A stretch of 26,092 nucleotides of DNA from DATKBT01 sp035546295 (GTDB lineage Bacteria > Acidobacteriota > Thermoanaerobaculia > Multivoradales > Multivoraceae), in the NCBI GenBank assembly GCA_035546295.1, contig DATKBT010000077.1:1-26092 (forward strand). Direction: 5' to 3'. Both the position numbers and the translations under genes were made by a program. A model generated the notes under the pieces. The model saw only the letters and a program-made list of their open reading frames with translations, searched no databases and was not told where the DNA came from. Below, piece by piece: positions 22,032 through 26,092 of the stretch (the first letter of the stretch is position 1; each line of letters starts with the position of its first letter).

Positions 22032-23159
22032 TCACATGGACCGGGGCTTGTGCTTGCGCGCCGCCTTGTGGATCGTGCGCCACTTGCGCTTCTCCTCGAG
22101 CTTGGCGGCAGTCTCCTGGCGGCGCTCCAGCGCCTCGAGCTCGGCGACCATCTTGTGGTAGCTGCTGAGCCGCTTCGTAGGCAGCGCCCCGCTCTCGACC
22201 GCCGCCACCACCGCGCACCCCGGCTCGTCCACGTGGCGGCAGTCGCGGAATCGACAGGCACCCGCCAGCTCCGAGATGTCCTCGAAGGTAGCATCGAGAC
22301 CGCCGTCGGCATCCCAGAGCTGGAGCTCGCGGATGCCCGGGTTGTCGATCAGGAGCGCGCCGTTGGGCAGGCGGATCAGCTCGCGATGCGTGGTGGTGTG
22401 GCGACCCCGGTCGTCGCCTTCGCGCACCTCGGCGGTCTCCATCACCCTCTTGCCGAAGAGCGTGTTGACCAGCGTCGACTTGCCGGCGCCCGAGGATCCG
22501 ACCAGCGCCACCGTGTTCCCGGGATCGAGGTACTGCCAGAGCGACTCGAGGCCTTCGCCCCGCTTGGCGGCGGTGACGTGGATCGGGGTGTCGCCGGCGA
22601 TCGCCCCGGTCTCGGCGACCTGCGCCTCGAGGTCCGACGCCAGGTCGGACTTGTTGAGGACGATCACCGGATCCGCGCCGCTCTCGCGCGCGGTGACCAG
22701 GAAGCGCTCGAGCCGGCGTGGGTTGTAGTCGCCGTCGAGCCCCATGACGACGAACACGTGGTCGAGGTTGGCGGCCACCACCTGGGCCTCGGTGCGGCTC
22801 CCCGCAACCTTGCGCAGGAACCGGGAGGTGCGGTCGAAGACCGCGACGATGTGGGCCAGCTCCCCTTCGCGCAGAGTCCGCGTCGCGAGCACCCAGTCGC
22901 CGATCGCTGGCAGCTCGTGGGTTGCCTCGGTGCGGTAGCGCAGCCCTCCCTTGGTCCGCGCCTCGACCTCTCCGTGCGGCGTGATCAGTAGCCGCACTCC
23001 GCGGTGCTCGCGCACGATCCGGCCCGGGATCAGCTCGTCGGGGTTCCCTCCGCCGTCGAGTAGCTCGTCGAGCTGCTGCGCGAAGAACGACGTGAACCCC
23101 CACGGGCGCAGCGTTCTCTGCCAGGCGGCGATGAGCTCGAGCTGGTCGTCGATCGTCAC
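22032..23159 (-). CDS. rsgA: Small ribosomal subunit biogenesis GTPase RsgA
   Basis: A GTG start at 23159 gives 375 residues; the frame stays open to 23276, but that extension translates a GCC-repeat tract and overlaps the promoter space of the divergent gene. The protein is a circularly permuted GTPase: N-terminal OB-fold region (~40-120), VVAANLDHVFVVM (127-139), G4 NKSD (169-172), G5 TAAK (196-199), G1 GSSGAGKST (221-229), GRHTTTH (252-258), G3 DNPG (272-275), then a C-terminal zinc knuckle C302-x4-C307-x-H309-x5-C315. All key residues are present. RsgA hydrolyses GTP on the 30S subunit during late maturation, and is cytoplasmic. The basic tail (KRKWRTIHKAARKHK) fits RNA contact. It diverges from the CadC-like gene. 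Confidence 0.96.
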   Translation of the reverse strand: MTIDDQLELIAAWQRTLRPWGFTSFFAQQLDELLDGGGNPDELIPGRIVREHRGVRLLITPHGEVEARTKGGLRYRTEATHELPAIGDWVLATRTLREGELAHIVAVFDRTSRFLRKVAGSRTEAQVVAANLDHVFVVMGLDGDYNPRRLERFLVTARESGADPVIVLNKSDLASDLEAQVAETGAIAGDTPIHVTAAKRGEGLESLWQYLDPGNTVALVGSSGAGKSTLVNTLFGKRVMETAEVREGDDRGRHTTTHRELIRLPNGALLIDNPGIRELQLWDADGGLDATFEDISELAGACRFRDCRHVDEPGCAVVAAVESGALPTKRLSSYHKMVAELEALERRQETAAKLEEKRKWRTIHKAARKHKPRSM

Positions 23160-23238
23160 GAAGGCACCCTGACACAGCGCTCGCTCTCCCGACAAGCGAG
23201 CGGACCCCCGGGAGACCTCGGCGCGATGAAGCACATCG

Positions 23239-23275
23239 TCGGCCGCCGCCGCCCGCCGCCCGCCGCCGCCGCCCA
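23239..23275. repeat. GCC/CCG-rich low-complexity tract
   Basis: A run of imperfect GCC triplets lies between the divergent rsgA and CadC-like starts. Read on the minus strand it gives a Gly/Arg/Ala-rich extension in front of RsgA, which argues that the real rsgA start is the GTG at 23159. Confidence 0.7.
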
Positions 23276-23317
23276 CGCCGAGGCGCGGCGACGAGGGCGG
23301 TGTAGCATGAAGAGGAG

Positions 23318-24748
23318 ATGCATTCGCGGGGCGCTGTACGCAGGGTGACGTTCGATCCCACGACGGGCACGCTCCTCGGCGAGCCGGGATTGCGCCGGCT
23401 GACCCCGAGAGCAGCCGCGGTGCTGCAGCGCCTGATCGAGTCGCCTGGAAGCGTGGTGTCGAAGACCGCCCTGCTGGACGACGTCTGGGACGGCGTCGCG
23501 GTGAGCGACGAGGCGCTGACCACCGTCGTCTACGAGCTGCGGCAGGCGCTCGGTGACTCGGCGCGCGATCAGCGCTACGTCGAGACCCTGCGCCGCCGCG
23601 GCTATCGGTGGGTGGCGCCGCCGCCGATCGTGAGCGACGCTCCGCCTGTCGCCCCGGTACCCGTGGAGGGGCGGGCCGTTCATCGACGGCTGGTCGCCGC
23701 CGGCGGCTGGCTCGCGGTGCTGGCGCTGGCGATCACCGGCGGCACCCTGCCCCCGCCGAACGCCGCGCCGGCGACATCCGCGTCGGCGGCTCCTTCACCG
23801 GCCGCCTGCGCCGCCTACTATCGCGGCATCGGAGCCGCGGCGCGTGGAACGGCCGAGGCGACGCAGCGTGCGGCCGAACACCTCGAGCGCGCTCTCAGGC
23901 TCTCCCCGTCGTGGGCGTCGGGACACCTCGCGGTGGCGGAGGCCTACCTCGAGCTCGCACGTAGCACCGGTGCCGAGGCGCTCGAGCGCTCGCGCGCGGC
24001 GGTGAGCGCGGCCGAGCGGCTCGGCGCCCCGCCCGGCGAGCTCCACCTCGCCCGGGCCTCGCTTCTGCTCGACGCCGAGGGTGACGTCGCCGGGGCGCGT
24101 GCCGAGCTCGAGCGCGCGCGCCGCTCCGCGACCTGCGGCACCGACCAGATCGACCTGCGGGCCGCCGAGATCCTCTCCGCCGCCGGCCACCACCACGAGG
24201 CCGTGCGGAGGCTGGTCGGCCTGGCCGAGGAGAGCCCGGGCGTGTCGAAGCTGCACCGGGCGCTCGGCCGTGCCCACCACCTGGGCGGCGCGCTCGCAGC
24301 CGCCGAGGCGAGCCTGGAGCGAGCGCTCGAGCTGGCGCCCGCCCACGTTCCCACTCTGCGACGGCTGGCGATCGTGCGCGAGCGCCGCGGCGACGCGGGC
24401 GGGAGCTGGCAGGCGCTGCGCGACGAGGCCTATGCGCTCGCCCTGGCGCCGGAGCGCCTGATCGAGCTCGAGGAGGCCTGGCACACGGGCGGACTGCCGG
24501 CGGTGCGCCGCTGGCGCCTGGGGCACGCCGCGATCCTCGGCCTCTCGCCGGTGGAGCGGGCGGCCCAGTGGGCGCTCGCGGGCGAGCTGGCGGCCGCCGC
24601 GCGCGAGCTCGACCGCGCGCACCGGGAAGGCTACGCCGGGCTCGCCTGGGTCGGGGTCGAGCCGGCGTTCGAGGCGTTGCGCGAAGACGACCGCTTCCGC
24701 ACGCTGGTCGACTCGCTGGCGCCAGCGGGGCCGCTCACCCAGATCTGA
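23318..24748 (+). CDS. CadC-like winged-helix membrane regulator with TPRs
   Basis: The protein has 476 residues. The ATG at 23318 directly abuts a GAGGAG sequence, which is tight; a GTG 27 bp later is an alternative. Residues ~8-100 form an OmpR/CadC-type winged helix: VTFDPTTGTLLG, RLTPRAAAVLQRLIESPGSV, VSKTALLDDVWDGVAVSDEA, LTTVVYELRQALGD, YVETLRRRGYRWV. A Pro/Val linker leads to one membrane segment (RLVAAGGWLAVLALAITGG, ~124-142). Residues ~160-450 are helical TPR-like repeats that would lie outside the cytoplasm. This is the ToxR/CadC plan: DNA binding inside, sensing outside, without phosphorylation. It is 97 bp upstream of the propeller gene on the same strand, and the gap holds repeats it might bind (inference). 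Confidence 0.92.
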   Translation: MHSRGAVRRVTFDPTTGTLLGEPGLRRLTPRAAAVLQRLIESPGSVVSKTALLDDVWDGVAVSDEALTTVVYELRQALGDSARDQRYVETLRRRGYRWVAPPPIVSDAPPVAPVPVEGRAVHRRLVAAGGWLAVLALAITGGTLPPPNAAPATSASAAPSPAACAAYYRGIGAAARGTAEATQRAAEHLERALRLSPSWASGHLAVAEAYLELARSTGAEALERSRAAVSAAERLGAPPGELHLARASLLLDAEGDVAGARAELERARRSATCGTDQIDLRAAEILSAAGHHHEAVRRLVGLAEESPGVSKLHRALGRAHHLGGALAAAEASLERALELAPAHVPTLRRLAIVRERRGDAGGSWQALRDEAYALALAPERLIELEEAWHTGGLPAVRRWRLGHAAILGLSPVERAAQWALAGELAAAARELDRAHREGYAGLAWVGVEPAFEALREDDRFRTLVDSLAPAGPLTQI

Positions 24749-24772
24749 GGCTCTTCTCAGAAAGATCTCAGG
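24741..24772 (+). promoter_or_regulatory. Repeats between the CadC-like gene and the propeller gene
   Basis: AGATCTGAGG (24741-24750) and AGATCTCAGG (24763-24772) differ by one base and start 22 bp apart, two helical turns. Overlapping them is the dyad CTGAG-GCTCTT-CTCAG (24745-24760). Tandem half-sites on one DNA face are what OmpR/CadC-type winged helices usually bind, so this may be the regulator's operator for the propeller gene. The first copy overlaps the regulator's stop codon. Confidence 0.35.
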
Positions 24773-24773
24773 T

Positions 24774-24786
24774 CCGGCGGAGCCGG
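24774..24786 (+). terminator. Small GC hairpin after the CadC-like gene
   Basis: CCGGC-GGA-GCCGG is a perfect 5-bp stem with a 3-nt loop 26 bp after the regulator's stop. It has no T-run, so it could be an attenuator or nothing. Confidence 0.2.
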
Positions 24787-24845
24787 CCGCCGTACCCTCC
24801 AGGACGCCCTCGCGACGAACGCGAGGTCTCCCCAGGAGGTTCCTC

Positions 24846-25955
24846 ATGCTCCGAGCTCGACCGAACTCGACCCGCACACTCACATCTGTCCTCGGCGGCT
24901 CGATCGTCGCCCTCTTGGCGGCGGCGGCCGCCGCCACCGGCCAAGTGGATTGGGACATCGACACCCACGGCTGAGTGTTCACGACTCCCACGGTCGTGGG
25001 AGACGTGGTGTTCCAGGCCTCTTGCTCGGGCGTGATCTACGGGATCGAGGACGGGAGCGGCGACGTCCGCTGGACCTACGACACCCGCCAGGACGCCGGC
25101 CCGGCGCAGTTCCACGGCGACCCCGCAGTCGTCGGCGACCTCGTTCTCACCGGCAGCGACACCGCAGAGCCTTCTTTCTTCTATGCGCTGCGCGCCGCGA
25201 CCGGCGAGCTGGTCTGGAAGACGAACGTCGACGTGATCGAGAGCGACGTCGCGATCGCCGATGGGCTGGCGATCGGCCAGACCTTTTACGGAGACTTCGT
25301 CGCCCTCGATGTCGAGACTGGCGAGCGGCGCTGGCGGATCGCCGCCGACGAGCGCCGGTGCGGCCGTCGCCCCCAGGCGCCGGCGGTGTCCGCCGGCACG
25401 GTGTTCCTCGGTGCACCCGACGGCACCGTCAAGGCGGTCCGGGCGCGTGATGGAGAGGTGCTGTGGAGCCGCGAGCGGGGTTGCCTGTCGACCCCGCTGC
25501 TGCACTGGCGTGGAGCCGTCTGGGGCGGCTCGCCGGACGGTAACGTCTGGGCGCTCGACCCCGAGACCGGTGAGCTTCGCGGCCAGCTCGACGTCGGCGG
25601 ACGCCCCCACGGCCGGCCGGTGCCGGTGGGCGAGAGCACGCTGGTCGTGCAGGTGGGTCAGGCGGAGGCCGTGGGCATCGACGCGCAGAGCCTCGAGCCG
25701 CGCTGGCGCTACCGCGCCGAGAACGAGCTGAGCTCCCCGCGGCCCCACGATCTCGCCGGCCTCGCGGTGGTCGGCGACTCCGAGGGGAACGTCTTCGCCC
25801 TCGATCCACGCGACGGCTCCGAAGCATGGTCGGTTCGCGTGGAGGGGACCGTGCGCGGCATCGGGTCGGCGAAGGGGAAGCTCTACGTCGGCACGCTCGG
25901 GGGGAGAATCTACAAGGTCACGCCCCCGGCGCAGCGGAAGACGTCGGACGGCTAG
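24846..25955 (+). CDS. Exported PQQ-type beta-propeller protein with an in-frame TGA (possible selenoprotein, or nonsense mutant)
   Basis: ATG at 24846 follows AGGAGG at 6-nt spacing. The first 42 codons encode a signal peptide (RPNSTRTLTSVLGG then SIVALLAAAAAATG) and the start of the first strand (QVDWDIDTHG). Codon 43 is TGA (24972-24974). The same frame then continues at once with VFTTPTVVGDVVFQASCSG and runs 326 codons to TAG. Blade motifs recur: GIEDGSGDVRWTYD, ALRAATGELVWKT, ALDVETGERRWRI, AVRARDGEVLWSR, ALDPETGELRGQL, GIDAQSLEPRWRY, ALDPRDGSEAWSV, seven or eight blades in all. Read through, it has 369 residues. Starting at GTG 24975 would lose the signal peptide and half a strand. The TGA is either selenocysteine, helped by the hairpin that follows, or a C-to-T or G-to-A nonsense change from CGA (Arg) or TGG (Trp). 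Confidence 0.8.
24980..25007 (+). promoter_or_regulatory. SECIS-like hairpin just after the in-frame TGA
   Basis: CACG (24980-24983), A, CTCCCAC (24985-24991), loop GGTC (24992-24995), GTGGGAG (24996-25002), A, CGTG (25004-25007). This is a 7-bp perfect upper stem, an A-A mismatch and a 4-bp lower stem. The apical loop begins 17 nt after the TGA and has G in its first two positions, within the usual bounds for bacterial SECIS elements. No bulged U is present. The stem falls on codons for TPTVVGD, a normal propeller motif that in GC-rich DNA can self-pair by chance. Confidence 0.4.
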
Positions 25956-26046
25956 GTCGACTAGGCCAGCGGGAAGTTCACAAAACGGTCAAAGTTCGAT
26001 CAAGCCGCTGCGCTCGCCCAGAGAAACGGCTATGGCCTGGTCGACC
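25955..26046. repeat. 14-nt inverted repeat flanking 64 nt, after the propeller gene
   Basis: GGTCGACTAGGCCA (25955-25968) and TGGCCTGGTCGACC (26033-26046) are reverse complements with one mismatch, which in RNA is a G-U pair, so all 14 positions could pair. The left arm starts at the last base of the propeller stop codon. The 64 nt between hold no gene. It may be a 3' UTR structure or a small mobile or recombination scar. Confidence 0.5.
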
Positions 26047-26053
26047 CAGCCGC

Positions 26054-26067
26054 GCCCGCTTGCGGGC
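26054..26067 (+). terminator. GC hairpin downstream of the propeller gene
   Basis: GCCCGC-TT-GCGGGC is a perfect 6-bp stem with a 2-nt loop followed by TTG. It could end transcription of the propeller gene, though the T-run is only two bases. Confidence 0.3.
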
Positions 26068-26092
26068 TTGCGGCGCACGAGTGATCGGCTAG

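Noticed and set aside
23160..23276. An N-terminal extension of RsgA starting at 23276
   Set aside because: It translates a GCC-repeat tract into Gly/Arg/Ala-rich sequence and would leave almost no promoter space for the divergent regulator; RsgA homology begins after the GTG at 23159.
24846..25955. A genome-wide recoding of TGA to Trp to explain the propeller gene
   Set aside because: Other clear genes in the window end in TGA (sigma factor, ABC ATPase, permease, giant auxiliary gene, RsgA, CadC-like regulator), and the giant auxiliary gene uses TGG for Trp, so TGA is a normal stop here.

Overview
The window is GC-rich, roughly two thirds G+C by eye, and reads like the chromosome of an Acidobacteriota, plausibly of the Thermoanaerobaculia. 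The grounds are an acidobacterial-type ECF sigma factor next to a Ser/Thr kinase with TPRs, the remains of an acidobacterial duplicated orphan permease (ADOP), a CadC-type winged-helix/TPR membrane regulator, and secreted proteins that carry a Cys-bounded C-terminal domain I associate with this phylum. The assignment is inference; no rRNA or tRNA gene was found.

Layout. 1-5.45 kb: the 5' part of a kinase gene on the minus strand, a scar of an IS91-like transposase joined to a DUF488 remnant, a small secreted protein divergent from an ECF sigma factor gene, and a kinase/TolB-like/TPR gene 5 bp after the sigma gene; a hypothetical gene converges on it. 5.45-10.5 kb: two intact secreted-protein genes (a four-motif beta/gamma-crystallin protein and an all-beta protein) stand among decayed fragments (TPR tail, GNAT acetyltransferase, NHL propeller, TPR protein). 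10.5-17.1 kb: a tightly overlapping operon with an ABC ATPase, an ABC-2 permease, a 1481-residue fusion of two GldG-like modules and a DUF4340-like module, then a PGPGW membrane protein. 17.2-18.7 kb: a lipoprotein gene and an ADOP permease broken by at least five frameshifts. 18.7-21.7 kb: a 978-residue secreted, glycosidase-like protein ending in two copies of a 108-residue domain. 21.7-26.1 kb: a CDP-alcohol phosphatidyltransferase fragment, rsgA, a CadC-like regulator, and an exported PQQ-type beta-propeller gene with an in-frame TGA just after its signal peptide.

How the genes work together. The sigma/kinase pair probably forms one signalling unit and may also control the divergent secreted protein. 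The ABC ATPase, permease and giant auxiliary protein should form one envelope transporter of the Gld type. The CadC-like regulator lies directly upstream of the propeller gene and may control it through repeats in the gap.

The most unusual signal is the propeller gene. The signal peptide and the first blade are in the same frame but separated by one TGA (24972-24974). A hairpin with a GGTC loop starts 5 nt later and fits general bacterial SECIS geometry. This is either a selenocysteine codon or a simple nonsense mutation, and sequence alone cannot decide.
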